DNA of 64,000 bases from Lethocerus indicus (lineage: Eukaryota > Arthropoda > Insecta > Hemiptera > Belostomatidae), in the NCBI GenBank assembly GCA_019843655.1, contig JACDQD010000001.1:43985159-44049158 (forward strand), read 5' to 3'. Positions 25,706 through 38,932 of the stretch are shown here, piece by piece; position 1 is the first letter of the stretch; each line of letters opens with the position of its first letter. A program made the translations under genes and the position numbers. The notes beneath the pieces are model-generated. The model had not been told where the DNA came from. It did no database searches and saw only the letters and a program-made list of their open reading frames with translations.

Positions 25706-26545
25706 CTGGAAAGATGAAAATATGAACTAATATTAAAATTAACCACTATATTTCAATTAACTTGTCTATTAATAGACACAAGTGATGCACAAGTGATGGC
25801 GTTCACTCCCTGATAATCAGGGACCCCCACCGCATATAGTAAAACAGTCAAAAAGTCCCCTGGAGAGTAGTTCGTATTTGCTACAGTTTGGAGAACATCA
25901 AAAAGACAAAACAATAAGGATAAATTTGTATAATTCAGCGGAGTTAAGAGGATTTGTCACAGTAATACTCCGTGCGTTTAGTTACTATCATTTAACCTTA
26001 TTGGACTGCTTTTCACGAACGAACTTTTTGGATTAATTATTCGACACCATATACGGTCCTTATTTAAAAGCTAGGGATGTAGAACGGGAGGGACACGAAG
26101 AAGGAAACTCGGATAATATTTGAGATTAGAGGTTTAGAGGGAGAAACCTTCACATACCAGAGTGAAAGGCGGTGATACACACCTCCTTTCTAAAATAAAG
26201 GATAAAATAAAAATATTTGTTTCCTGAAAAATCGAGTCGAGTTTCGAGTGGGGAAATTATTTAGGACCCAATAAATGAGTGCGAGGGAGGTAGGGTATCT
26301 GCATACGGCGTGCAGCAATCTCGGCCGCTCGTCAACAATTCATCGGACCAGTGGCCCCCGGCCATCGCCAGGTCCCCCACTCCCCCGCTCTTTCATATAC
26401 CGTTAATAATACACTCCTCTACCCACCCATATCGCGACACCTCAGGCCGGCGTTTCCCAGCTAAATATCCCGATCCCTCGCATCCCCATTCGAGGAATAA
26501 TTTGCGTCACCGTAACCAGTCGGAGATCCAGGCCCGATCGCTTCA
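25706..26545. other. non-coding stretch between two candidate promoters/genes
   Basis: No supported exon. GC content rises from about 26,300 toward the TATA-type promoter candidate at 26,546. The upstream end of the coiled-coil gene may lie here. Confidence 0.4.
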
Positions 26546-26600
26546 TATATAAGGTCAAGTACGAGGAGTACCCCAGAGTTCGTTCTATGGCGATCAGTTT
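26546..26600 (+). promoter_or_regulatory. candidate TATA-type core promoter
   Basis: TATATAAG at 26546-26553 is followed 29 bases on by CCCAGAG, a possible start, and 50 bases on by a consensus-like initiator TCAGTT (26594-26599). GC-rich sequence lies immediately upstream. A donor-like GTATTT at about 26750 could end a leader exon. No coding exon of the presumed gene could be identified. Confidence 0.35.
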
Positions 26601-29600
26601 AGGGGTCCAGTTTAAGTGTCTAGACCATTTGCTGTGTGTTTAAGTGTTATAGTCCTAAAGACAATATACGACCGGTGCTATAGTGCCGCCACTGCCTAAA
26701 GTGTACAATGCACCGACGTGTCAAGTGTGCCAGTGATCGGAGTGAGGGTATTTTAAGTTCTCGGGTCTTTATTATGTAACTTTCCCGATTACCGTATATG
26801 CAGAAAAATGCCCCATCGGCCGGACTGACTATATCAATCTACGATGTCTATGCATATTCGCAGAAAAATTAAAGTATTCTTATTTGTAGTTTAGGGGTCT
26901 GATCTATACCGTCATTTGCTGTCTGGTTCTCCGTATTCACGCATACTATGGTAATCCGATAATCTCTCGTTGTCAACGTAGGAAAAGAGATGTCGAAACT
27001 TAATTTTTTAACCGTAATCGCTTTATTAATATCGTTCGCTACAAATTCGGTTTTCCGGCCATTCGCAGTTTTTATAACGCTCCGTGTATTTATCGCTCGA
27101 AAGAAAAAAGTAATGAGCGTTTCGGCTTTCTACGATTGCGGACGCAAAAGTATGGGGAGCGGCAAATGGGAGAAATGACCGGTTTACCGGACGATAATTG
27201 CGGAAAATCCACCTCCCGCCCGGGACCTTTTTTCGGCCTCCGGTTCTCAAATTATACGAATTTTATTTCTACAAATCGGAAACAGTTTCTTTGGTGAAAA
27301 CTGCGGTCACGCGATGGCGTCTGGCCTTTCCGAGAAAGGAAATCTTTAAGGTACCGTTCCATTTTTCTTCGCCGGTCCCGTTTTTTTTTCTTCTTAGTTT
27401 GCGTCGCATTTCTTAACCCGTCGTTATTTCCGTTCTTCTAAAATTATTATTCGACGTCCAATTATTTTTTCCATCCTCATTTTATTTTTTGAGCGCGATT
27501 TCTTTCGGTCCTCTTTTTAAAGAGGCAAATAACGAAATGGTACAAACGGGAATCTAAGGAAAAACTGTATGCTTAGGTGTTCGATCCGGTTGGTGATACA
27601 TGTCGCTACTTAAAACGGCTTACCCCTGCTGGTCAAGTAACCCCACGGTCATATTGCACACGGCTGCCATAATTTATTTGGAATTTTAACAACTGACAAC
27701 CTACTGAATAAAGTTATTGTACACGATAGGTACAAGACTTGATCGACATGCGATTTCAAATGCAGTATTAACGATAATTGAGTTCTGAGGTATTCCAAAA
27801 CTCAACCCCCCATGATATATTTTAATAAAAACGGTGCAGATTATTCTGATTATATGTAACCTACGCTTCGTGCTCTCCCCGATTAGTCGTCTCGACCAAC
27901 TAAATAGGGGTCTTTAAAACCTCGAAATGAATTATCTCTAGAGGTAGAGGCGATAGAAAAGGGCCGCAAGAAAGAGATCGGTAGGTTAAAGGGAATGGAG
28001 ATAAAAAAATTACCCTCACAGAGAAGAAAAGCTAGAAATTCAGATTTTCGAATCTTGGAGCTGGGGAATGTCCGAGAAGTTTGGAATCTGGATTCTTCGA
28101 AACAGAATGTTATCGGCCCTGAAAGGATGAAATCCTGGCAAAATGATTCCCTGGATTTATTTTTTATGAAGCTAATAATTAAACCCCTCTTCATATCTCG
28201 GGCCAGTAATAATAATCTTGAGCCTTAATGAAAAATGTTGATTAACAGTACAAACATGAACATTTAGTTCCCTATCCAGTGCATGTGTTTCCTATCTGTG
28301 TCGAGATAGTGAAATTATAAATTTACGAATGAAGGAGTAATAACATATTCAAATATTGGATATTAATGTTTAATAGCCGTGAAGTTAGAATTAACGCTTT
28401 TTAATAAAATTGAATGTAAATTTCGTGTCTGCCTAATTATACGAAGGTCGATGAGCCGTGGCCCTGATTCGCAGTGTTCGTCCTAAATAATAAATTTACG
28501 AATGTACTTTGGGTTAAAATAAGAAGAAAACGGGTATGTGTTTGGTAATCAACTAATGGACAGAAAAAATGTTTTTTCCACATAAACATTCTTTTAAATT
28601 GAAGAAAGAATAAGAAAATTTTTCTTGTAAAGGACACAAGCAATTAATAAGACAACGATGAGAAAAAGATTACTAATCCTTGTTAAAGAGTATGGAAGAT
28701 CACCTAATGATAAAGAATAAGCCATCGAATAAAGACTTGCAAAAGATGTACGCAAACACATTTTTCTTAAAATAATATTTGCGATTAGAATACTTAGTAG
28801 GGGAATTTTCCATTCTTTGTAATATTATGATCTATCTATATATAATACGTTTTTATCCATATGTATCGTGCTAATTTTTCGTTTTAATTCACTTACATTA
28901 TCGACAGTCAATAATGGAATGAATTAAACTCTCGGATGGCCAACAAAATAAGAAGCCCAGACAACGTTTGACAATTTGCTAATGAATTTTGCCATCGGGG
29001 AAACTCTTCGCCATTAATATACAAAATGGTAAACACATTTTACCTTCAATAGTTGGGCATTATCAATGTTTATGTTCCGACTCTCCTTCGATAAATTAAA
29101 AACCGATATTGTTCGAAGCGTGTACAGCCCTCGCCGTGTAAAATGTCGCCTGTTTTGTTTGACATCTAACTTTATAATATTTTTCATTTATTCGCCGAAA
29201 ACAATTCATTCGTGTTTTAGGGAATCTAGTAAATATTAAAAATTCTAAGGAAGGATTGCCTGGAATTGAATTGAGTATTACCTGGAGCCATGCCTCAATC
29301 AATCAGTAATTCACTCGTTTAATGTGAAAATAGGAATACATGAAGCTATAGTCACAGTTTTCAACGAATTTTCTGACAATGCTCGTCTCCTAATGGAAAT
29401 TTCTTGAATATAATAAACAAAATTGACGATTTTTAGAATAACGAAAATTGCTTAATAAAAATAATAAGGAAATTAGTACTTTTCGCAGGCATTTTCTATC
29501 AGGAATACAGCGGGTAAGAATAAGACGAAATGCATCCTGTGAGCGCTGTCACCAGCGCTGTCAGAGCGAGAGGACGGACGAAGGTAACAATGCTGTGACA

Positions 29601-30074
29601 GTGCGTTTCGTTCGTCTCACGAACATGGTGAGAAACCGAAACCGGTCTAGCTTGTGCCCAAATAAGCGATAAAAAGTCATTAAACGCCGAAGGTTTGTTA
29701 TTTGCTGACTATCATACTCCAACGAGAAACTAATTTGACATTTGGCAAAGTCTAACCTAAATACGCTATTCAAATAAATATTATTTAATATCCCTGTTAC
29801 CTAGCCATACAAAAATAGAACAAATATCACTCCCGACTTACGCACATATGGTCCAAACCCTCCTATTTCCTGACATCCCAAACGTTCCTTACAAACGCCT
29901 CTGACCTAAACATACCACAAAAATAGAAAAATAAAAATAAAACTTTTTTTATTTTCACAACATTCAAATACAATAAGAGACGTTGATGCTCGAACAGCAT
30001 TACTAACGAGGGAATAACTAGGGAGAAATAAATCCGTATGTCCAAATTTGTGTAAGTATAGCGTTGTACAGTAA
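26601..30074. other. non-coding stretch
   Basis: No convincing exon. At 29618-29651 there is a partial hammerhead-like core (GAAACCGGTCTAGC with a decayed 5' half), preceded by GCTGTGACAGTGC. At 29951-30010 there is a repeat related to 56085-56150. Confidence 0.4.
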
Positions 30075-30185
30075 TCATTTATTGTTTAAACCTAGTTTTG
30101 ATCTATTGTCCAACAAGCTAAGTAGCAATTTGTAGCGTCTGTTGACCGTTCTTGTCAACTTCATGCCAGTGAGGTTCTCCTCCAT
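30075..30185 (-). pseudogene. jockey-clade LINE fragment
   Basis: The minus strand encodes a short jockey-type block, GMKLTRTVNRRYKLLLSLL then NRSKLGLNNK, matching the conserved region before the LK-P-W-YG motif of the 12.2-kb copy. There is a Met at the start only by chance; the piece is a heavily truncated relic next to a TA/GT microsatellite. Confidence 0.55.
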
Positions 30186-30249
30186 TATGCTCAATTTATA
30201 TGAGTGCAACCTTAACATCAATGTCACAGTTGTGGCAATGAAACAGTTA

Positions 30250-30285
30250 ATATATATATATATATATATATATCTTTCTCTCTCC

Positions 30286-30322
<37 letters not shown>
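30250..30322. repeat. compound (TA)n/(CT)n/(GT)n microsatellite
   Basis: TA units (30250-30273) pass through a short CTCTCTCC stretch into about 17 GT/GC units. It abuts the jockey fragment. Confidence 0.9.
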
Positions 30323-30331
<9 letters not shown>

Positions 30332-30613
30332 TTATATAGGCCATACGTTGGAAGATAATTTACCTCCGGTAGGTTGCAGCCAGGAGGAACATCGGTGGCG
30401 GAGTGGAGAAGCGACCCGGCCCTTCACCCCAAATTAATAATCAGGACAGAATGACCGAAAGGAAAGCCGGGTACCGCTCTATTGAAGAGTGCTTCGGCCT
30501 CGGAAACCAGCCCCCACCCCCCTCCACGGCCAATAGATACCAGGCGGTATCACCTATATATAAAGTTATTTATGTTTGTGTCATTTATCCGGGGGGCCTC
30601 CTTTCCGCCTATA

Positions 30614-30691
30614 ATATGGGCCTCACGAAGGGGGGGCCCCCTCGGCGGATCGATCCCGGCCAACGCCGGCTTTCTTGTGCGAGGCCCATAT
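30614..30691. repeat. inverted repeat in a GC-rich patch
   Basis: ATATGGGCCTC at the left arm has its exact complement GAGGCCCATAT at the right, about 55 bases apart, with several more pairs inward. It sits in an unusually G- and C-rich 350-bp patch (30360-30720). Confidence 0.6.
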
Positions 30692-30824
30692 CGGAGAAGT
30701 TTCCGATATCCCCCCTTTGACCGAACCACTTCAAATAAAAATACATTATTTTTCTTTGATACGACATCGCAGACGATACACAATTGTTTTTTTAAATATG
30801 CCGGCCCGCGGGCTTTTCTATATT

Positions 30825-30935
30825 TATGCGCACGAGTATTAAGCTCAAATATACTCAGTATTGTTCACAATGTTGTTATGGTAATGGAGAAAGTTATGTG
30901 ATAAAACCGTGAGTACTTAAATTGCACTCACTCCA
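30825..30935. repeat. dispersed repeat, copy A
   Basis: Shares ATTGTTCACAATGTTGTTA, a following GGTAAT-AGGAAAGTTA-like stretch, and AAATT-CACT with 42415-42530 in the same order and orientation. It is a dispersed repeat of unknown type. Confidence 0.7.
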
Positions 30936-33131
30936 ACCCCTGGTACAAATAATACAACTAATTCGCTCACACACTTTGCACACCACTTATTTCACTCCAC
31001 TGTTCACGATATTGGCTGTCGGTGCAGTCTACACTTAAACTGGCACATTCACAACTTGCACTTCGTTGTAGCACATTTCACTTTATTTGGGGGTTTTGTT
31101 TGTCGGCATGAGGACCCTCCTCCTTGCGGTACGTTTTTTGGTCGGCCATTGAGGTTTTCGGGTTAACAGGATGATGCAGGGTGATTGGGGTGCTTTTGGA
31201 TTTTCATTCCCAATATTAAATTATAATTTAAATTTGGCCCTCCGGTGATGATCGTATCGCCGAGGAGCTACCGCAGCGAATTTCTGTAACATTTGAGCTA
31301 TCTCGGACGGATATTAGCTTGAATAATCGGGGAAAATACTAAATTTTATCAGTACCAACAGAACGCTGTTTAGAGGCATGAACCCTGCTAAATTACTGAA
31401 CAGCCGATAACACCGAAGTCAGTCCAGCTTTCGAAAAATTAGGGGAAAGGAGATAGCAATAGTGTTGATATTTAAATCAGCTTCTATTTTTACAAACATG
31501 GCTTTTAGAAAATTAACTGAGGGTATGGAAGATTCGGTCCGACCACTGGGATTCGAAACATGGTCGAAGCGTTTTATTACCACATAACATTGCCCATGAA
31601 AACCCTTCAGTTATATTTTAGCTTTAGGTAGAGTCCGGTTTTCGGAACTAGAGATACGGATCTGGAAAATGAGATGAGTGTCAACAGGGTGTAACTAGCG
31701 GACTGCAAATTAAAGGCTAATTTGGGTTCATTATTTTCGAGTTTGTGGCCCAGTCCATTTTTACGTGGCAGACGGACGCTCTCCGGATAATGCAAAACAT
31801 CGAACTACGAACTCTGAAAATTTGTTAACCACTTAACGCCACTATCACACACAAACACACACATATACACACACACATCGCATACAAGTAACACTTTCAA
31901 CTATATTCCAATGTTGTGTATCGCAAACTGGTACTGCCTTAAAACATTATAGAACATCAGAACAATTTTATTTTCATTCCATTTCTACACAAATTATAGT
32001 AGGTTAAGAAAGTGTTTATTGGGATTTATCTGAACCAAATTAAGGTTTGCGACTAATTGGCTGGGGAGCAATCGTTGGAGAGGAAAGATGAATGAAGCCG
32101 CCAGGGTTCATTTGGTTGAATTAATCGATAGTAATGAACCAACATATACGACCGCTATAGAACACTGCTTTTCGCCCCAACGTATAATTCTATGTCGGAT
32201 AAAGTTGTTCCATCCGAAAGGGGTCCAGTCCTAGGCCGACGTTACATGCAGGGACGGTGTACCAAAATGCTATTGACAATGGTAAAAAGCATAAAAACAA
32301 ATAATAATGCTACTATTACAGCTTCATTACCTAAGCAATAAAGTGTACTTGACTTTACAGTATCGAGAGTACTTATAATTTATTAGTTAAATGAATTATA
32401 TTCCGTGTACCCAGTGGAATGTATATCTAGCGGCATTTTCTAAACCTGCAAACCGTTCTATTGAATATTCTGAATATTATATTTACAAAACACGAACAGT
32501 TTTATTTTATCCAACAATTCTGATAAACTCCATTGTAAGTATTAAAATCTCGATTTTCGAGAGAAATTATTTAAATCAGTGAAAATTCGGAGCGCGAGGG
32601 CGGGAGAGGACAACTAATGTCAAATAAACGGTGTTTATAGTCGACTCGATTATGGCCGCGATCTCAACTTAATTATAGGTTAGAGTAAGCCGGTACGCCG
32701 TTTTTCCATTTTGCAGGGTCGAATAAATGTCTAGTTATTTAAAAAAAAGGAAATTATTTTCAATTTATATATTGATTCCTACTAAACAAGAAAGGGGAGT
32801 GTAGAAAATGCGTTAAATTCTTTAGTGCCAGAATATAGGATAAAATATCTCCATTTCAACAAATTTATAGCAAACAAATTTAATGAGCGAACCGGTGTTA
32901 GCTCCAAAGTAATCTGTAAGCTCCAGTGTTTGTTCCTGGATAAAGGCTTTCCATTGTTCATTAATAAGGCCTCGTTTTATCTATCTATCGTACCCATGTA
33001 TATTGTAATAAACTGTACTTCTTTAAAAAAAAACAAACTAAATTTACTTCATTAACGAAATCAAGTCGTATGTAATGTTTGCCAAACTATCGAAAATGGG
33101 CTCGTAATTACGAGTAATTTATTTTCTCTGT
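30936..33131. other. non-coding stretch
   Basis: Nothing coding was supported. A tRNA-like B-box on the minus strand lies at 31544-31560, and a decayed core (GCTATTGACAATGG) at about 32268. Confidence 0.4.
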
Positions 33132-33238
33132 TTTTATTTTAAATCGCGACTATAATTTTTAAAATTATATTTAGTAACAATGCGACTTGATAACACAAAT
33201 GTACTTATGCCGGAGAATCCACACACTGATGGTACCCC
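33132..33238. repeat. dispersed repeat, copy A of a second family
   Basis: About 105 bases match 52296-52405 at roughly 85% by eye, including TTTTTAAAATTATATTTAGT and GATAACACAAAT-TACTT. Same orientation; no coding capacity. Confidence 0.8.
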
Positions 33239-34683
33239 TGAGGAACAATTTTTTAATGAAAAGTTGTTCTGACACCTTAGGGGTTAGTGGAAGCCTAAAC
33301 AAATTGAATCCGAATTTTCCAAATAGTCCGTACCGTGAAATTTTATTGTATCTTAATTATATACCTCTTTACAACACCCTTAGAAAGAGAAGTATATTTA
33401 ATCAGTTCAAATTCGAATTATTTTGTAACATAACCACACGTGTTCATCCCCCCGCCATAACCGCTCGTCCGGTGTTTCGGCTTCTAGCTAACCAAGCAGT
33501 CACGAAACGGTACAGTGGTAGCGACGGTAACCGATGAAGCATCTTGTCCGCACTTTCAATTACAATACACACTAATACTGCCGATACCGAACTAACGGTA
33601 TCGTGCGGAAACGGAAGAATTGTCAGACAGCGATTCTCGATGACAGGAGTGATTTTTATTAACCAACAGGACTGTTGTATAGCGTGTACTTTTAAAGATA
33701 TAATAATTTCAACCGGGACCTATTTTTGTCATGGAGAGTTGGCCTATAGACGAGAGGAGGAAGGACGAGCCCAGTATAGACCTCGTGACGGCAGTGGGCG
33801 TCGGAACGCTTTGCAAGGAATTTTCGGAAGCAATTTTGCAGCGCTCACTGCGCATAATTCCCAGGAAGGGTTCCTCTTCCCTGTCCGATGGATTAAGGTT
33901 TCAATTAAAATATCAATAGACGACGCAAACCCCTCTACGTGGCGGCACCGGGATAGGGCGCTTTGCTCGGAAACGACGAAGATTTCCGGGCAAAAACCGA
34001 CGGGGGAATGAGCCCGCGATGAAGAAGAATAAATTGGTTCAGTACTAAAGGTTAAAGAACCAGTCACCATTTAACTCCGGTACACTCCTTGACTTTCAGT
34101 CGGGTAGTTTGTTATAAACTTGTCGAAATTAAAATATTTTAACCTACTGAATGAATTAAAGTGCAAAGTGTTCGGTGCGAGCGGGTATACACATCTAGAG
34201 AGGTTTACCGTCGCGATGGAGGTCCACGTTTCGAGCCGGCGGAAGGAACCGGAGGAGGATGTAGTCGGGCCATGGCGGACAATGCATGAGTGGCTCACGG
34301 CTTTTCAACCACGCGCTTATAATAAATAACAGATTGGGCGAACGACCATCGATCGACGACTGCCGCGGTCGACGTCCGGCAATTGTCCCACCGGCGGGCG
34401 GCTGCGACTTGAAAACGGTACCGCGCACCTGTCTCCAACTATCCGGGACGAACCACCGGCCAGATCCAGAACAAACAAATTAGTTCCCACCTTCCGTGAA
34501 ACTACACCCAAACCAACTACAAACATTAACTGCTGCTCTTTATTCCTTTATCCCCTGATTAGAGCCCTTCCTTGAGATATACCGCGTCATCGAACAAATA
34601 AGCGATGGAAATAATTATGATGAATCCTGAAAAATGTTTACAAAGAAAACCTCGCTCAAAACTAGTTCAGAATACATCTTTGT
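33239..34683. other. non-coding stretch
   Basis: Several moderately long open frames overlap here, but none has a recognisable domain or matching splice sites. I call nothing. Confidence 0.4.
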
Positions 34684-34857
34684 GGTCTGCGAGGGGCTGG
34701 AATACCGTAGATTTCGTGTTTCTCTCTCCTCTCGCTGGTTTGGTCTTATGCTAGACCGTTTTCGGTTGCTACCCTTCACCGTCGTTAGTATTCCACCCTC
34801 TGGATTCCCAACTCTGGACTCCACTCCAACTATTTAAATTAATTATTGGGATTTTCA

Positions 34858-35020
34858 AGTTCGTTGGGTGCACTTGCGCGGATAAACTAGCGCCCCCTGA
34901 GGATGGTGTGGACATGTACTCAACTAAAGTTCGTTGGGTGCACTTGCACCGATAAACTAGCCCCCCCCCCTGAGGGTGGTGCGGAAATGTACTTAACTAA
35001 AGTTCGTTGGGCGCATTCGT
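34858..35020. repeat. tandem ~70-bp repeat inside foldback copy 3
   Basis: Just over two units of the copy-1 tandem motif in reverse complement (TTCGTTGGGTGCACTTGC, GATAAACTAG, CCCCCTGAGG). Confidence 0.88.
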
Positions 35021-35259
35021 TAGGGGTAGTCTAGATTACTAAAAGAAACTTTTTTCAATAAATTTTGAATCAACAGGAAAACTTATGATCATAAATACAC
35101 AATACCAGATAGGTTTCCTGTCATATATTTGGAAGTCAGAAGCAAATAGTTGTGACCAGTTGTGTGATCAAATATATATTTGACCGATAACCCGACTAAA
35201 GACTAAGCCAATCCCCCCCAACCAAAATAAGACAAAAAAATCCCCCAACACAATAACAA

Positions 35260-35260
<1 letters not shown>

Positions 35261-35343
<83 letters not shown>
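35261..35343. repeat. (AC)n microsatellite
   Basis: About 41 uninterrupted AC units within foldback copy 3, following CAATAACAAG, which also precedes a much shorter CA-rich run at about 35945. Confidence 0.95.
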
Positions 35344-35348
<5 letters not shown>

Positions 35349-35533
35349 ACACTCACCAGAGTACAAGTGGTGTCCTACATTTTGTAATCATATCACTACA
35401 ATAAATGATCTTTTAATAAATCTCTTTTTAATCTGAAAATCAGACGAACACTATTCAGAGCTTTATGTCACTACTTTAAACTAAACTGACTCGTCCATTG
35501 TGCGGTTTAAAACATCCTCACATGGCCTCCATA

Positions 35534-35593
<60 letters not shown>
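35534..35593. repeat. (TA)n microsatellite
   Basis: About 30 TA units inside foldback copy 3. Confidence 0.95.
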
Positions 35594-35597
<4 letters not shown>

Positions 35598-36048
35598 ACG
35601 GGGGCTCGCCACTGACTATGACCTAGTGTCACACTGCCAAAACGGATATTTTTGTTTGAACTTCACTGAGCGCCTGGGGACCTGCATTCAACTGGCCGCG
35701 TTTGTGAATGAAACACCTCTGCTTCACATGCACGAGCTTTATAAGATGGAACAACCATCCGTTCTAACGAACCGGTAGAATGGTTAACATGAAAAACAGA
35801 GAATAACACCGACGGGCACAAACACTATCTCAATTTTATAAAGAAAAAATACTGGATGTAGTTTAACATACTTTTGTGGTCTGGCCCCACCCCCCTCAAC
35901 TCAAACAAGACAAACAAATTCCCCCCAAAAACACAATAACAAGATACGCATATATACACACTACAGACAGACAACCACCACAGTACTAGTGACAGTGACA
36001 GTGCAATGAGGATACCCAAAGAACATCCAAAGTGCCAAAAGTGACACC

Positions 36049-36085
36049 GCTACTGAAGATGGCTAGCAGCCGAAACCGGTCTACC
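36049..36085 (+). ncRNA. hammerhead-like core (copy 3, right arm)
   Basis: CTGAAGA, the extra U, GGC-TAGCA-GCC, GAAA and ACCGGTC are intact; the distal stem I strand is TACC rather than TAGC, leaving one mismatch. The left-arm partner (34750-34788, minus) is more decayed. Confidence 0.5.
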
Positions 36086-36141
36086 AAAAGACCAAACCAG
36101 CGAGAGGAGACAGAAACACACGAAATCTACGGAATACTGGA

Positions 36142-38929
36142 TATCTTTAGGGAAAAGATTATTCTAAATTTTGAAATTGTTTTAATTAACAGCGGTGGAA
36201 CAATTTTGAAACCCTTACAGTTTTTAAATTCTAGTGGAAAACTTATTCCCTACACTGCGACATTTGTTCACAATGGAAAGTTCCAAATAAAAGATTCAAA
36301 TAAAGAATAGCGAAAGAATATTTCGAAACAATATAAATGTGAAGGGGAAAGAATTTTCTGATTTTGTGGTTTCTGAAAGGGGATGAAGGTTTACAGGTTT
36401 ACTGTTGGTTCGTTTGTTGGGAGGGGGAAAGATGGGATTTCTGCACGGCCGTCCAGCCGGCCCTCAGTTTTATAAGTAAACAGTTGAACTTTACTTTGGT
36501 ATCTCGGTTGAGGGAAAGTCATTACAGATCTAACAGTTGTAAATAATATGATAAAGATATTATATCTCAACTTTAAAGCACTTTTCTAGACCCGAATCTG
36601 ACTTCTTTACTATCCACCACGCGGGGATATATATATATATATATATATCGAACTGTTTCATCAGTCTTGTGATCTTCTATATCCTCTCGCCCGGTTTGTG
36701 ATCGGTTTTGCACCATGGTCCAGAGGAGCCCGTCATCGTTACGTCTCAGGAAAACTTCGACTAGCTGTTTCGCAACAGTTCGTAAACTTTGTTTACAAAG
36801 CAAAGTATCTTACCATGGGACCTGGCAAAGGCGACACAGCCCGGGGTAATAGTCTGACGCGGGCTATTTTTTTTTGTAGCTGAATGGGTTGAGCGAGGTG
36901 GACGCGGGCGCGCTTTTGTGTGTGTGCGTGCGTGAGTGTGAGTACTGGTGCGGGGTATGTGGCGCCCCACACGGAAAGTGCGTCAGCTTCGAGTCACGCC
37001 ACCTTGCGTTCAACACTTCGTCACTTGTTTACATCCATAGTCGGCCTCGCCCAGTTTACCCACCGATATATTTCTGGTCCCGACCAGCCGATCGTTCTTC
37101 ATAGCTCCTTTCAATCGGGGATATTTGACCGGACTGCTCCCTGTACAGAGGATTTTTCTTTTTGTATTATATAACTCGGTGATATATTCCCAGTTTAGTT
37201 GAGCCGCCGGTCCCATATATCCCGAGAGCCTTTCCTCGGGAGCCTCTCTTCGAAATATCCGCGCGATGCACTGGAACAGAAAGATATTTTAAGAAAATAT
37301 ATTCTAGGTATTCGGGCATTTCTGGCGCTATCCGACAGTAGCAGCTAGTGTCACTACAGCTATATAAATTACTGGTAAACGCTGCTGCCGAGGGTGAGAA
37401 TTCGTAACCGAACGAGCTTCGGGCCGAAAACTCTAGTGATTCCTTTTCCGACTAACAGTAACTTCCAATTAACAAAGTCAACATCTCTACCACTACCTAG
37501 AGATTCCAATGCCTGATCCTATCCCACCATTCAAAAAGTCTGTACAATTACATAACCGCGAATTGCGGAATCGTAATAGCGTCACAATTGATGTCATGGC
37601 TAGTTATTAAATTAATTTTTGAGCAGCGGGTTGTGGATGGGGGTTCGAAGGGTTTGTGTCATCTTTAGTCCGTCCCAGGACTAACCTAGAATAGCGAAAT
37701 ATAAATTACCCCGTCGCTGAATTTTTTACTCAAGACTCAGGTAAATAGTACCGGCCGTCAACGGCTCTGATGCAAACCGGAATCTTGGTTGGAAAAAAGC
37801 GGTCCGCCCTTTACGCAGAATTCCCCGTTTTCCATCTCGGACACGATCGGGCGGTTAGCTTCCAATTTTTGTTTCGAAATCGTCCGCCAACTGTTTGCAA
37901 ACAGTTTGTTAACAAAGTTTGCGAACAAAGTTCCCCAGCGTGAAAGAGGCCTTGGGCACAGCCGAAGGCCCTTACCGATTTCTGCCGCTGAAACGATTAA
38001 AGCGTCGAATTTGTAGAAATGAATCAATAAAACTTGTAATTGGGTACAATCAAAATTTCAAGAAAACGTGAGGCAGTATCACCTTGAAACTTAAAACGCT
38101 GCTGGAAAAGTTAAAATAGACTAAAAAACCTTGCCAGATAATTTATTATCAGACTGTAATACTACTATCCTCTATAACCTTCAGTTCATAATTTCTCGCA
38201 ATACTGGTTTCTCCAATCGAAAATATAACCACACCTCAGGATTTCTCTGCGCAAAGTAACCGTATTGAAACAACATATGCAAGCTACACCCTATTATATT
38301 AACTTCCAAGTCATGTTGTCCGACTTCAAAATGTGAAAAAAAATCGTAACACAAACAATTTCGTTACACTGATATTGGTGATAAAGAAACTTTACCTGTA
38401 TTCACAGATAATGTTGTCGGGCAAAGGTGTGTCTCAGTTTTGAACTGGCGGCACTTGTTTATTCGGTCGGAATGAGTTTCTTGCTCAATTTCGTAGTGAC
38501 GCCCGCGAGTTTAGTGGGCGACTGATGTGGTCAATGAGTGGGCGGCCATTGCGTATGGCGTATGAGGTTTGTTTACGAAAACATGCTAAAAAGGAAAGTG
38601 CTGGGCCAGGTTTGTGACGCGCAACCGGACCGTCCTTCGGCCACTCGGGGAACCGGTTTTTCAGGAAGCCCTTAAACGAGCCCCCTTCCAATTCAGAGAA
38701 TTAGAACTGCAGCGAATTGTCCATGGCGGGTCGAAACATCACCGGTTTTAATCAGAAAAAGCCTACGTTGCATAAAACGTTATTCAAATTAAATTATAAT
38801 GTAGTTTTGTGTCGTCGGGAACCAGTTATGAACCGGTTTCGGTCATTAATAGATTAGTGGGACACTAATGTCTGTTCTCTGTCTCATGTCATGGAGCATC
38901 CTGTTAGTACTGAAAGAAAGAGACGGAGA

Positions 38930-38932
<3 letters not shown>
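36142..38932. other. non-coding stretch with clustered dyads
   Basis: No supported exon. Includes a short TA tract at 36629-36650 and the palindrome cluster at 37889-37925. Confidence 0.4.
37889..37925. promoter_or_regulatory. cluster of palindromic TTTG..CAAA sites
   Basis: A perfect 18-bp palindrome (AACTGTTTGCAAACAGTT) is followed immediately by TTTGTTAACAAA and then TTTGCGAACAAA. Similar text (TTTGTTTACAAA) occurs at about 36790. The spacing suggests multiple binding sites of a dimeric or forkhead/HNF-like factor; function is inferred. Confidence 0.3.

Larger units (their letters stand above)
34684..36141. mobile_element. foldback element, copy 3 (long form)
   Basis: Inverted arms at about 34684-34800 and about 35995-36141 match those of copies 1 and 2; the tail CTGCGAGGGGCTGGAATACC lies outside the left palindrome. 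Inside are tandem units (34858-35020), a block at 35085-35150 homologous in inverse orientation to 15220-15285, and an internal direct duplication that includes the (AC)n tract. The element therefore lies in the opposite orientation to copy 1. No protein frame. Confidence 0.85.

Noticed and set aside
33544..34011. 155-codon frame
   Set aside because: No domain, mixed composition, overlapping frames of similar length on both strands.
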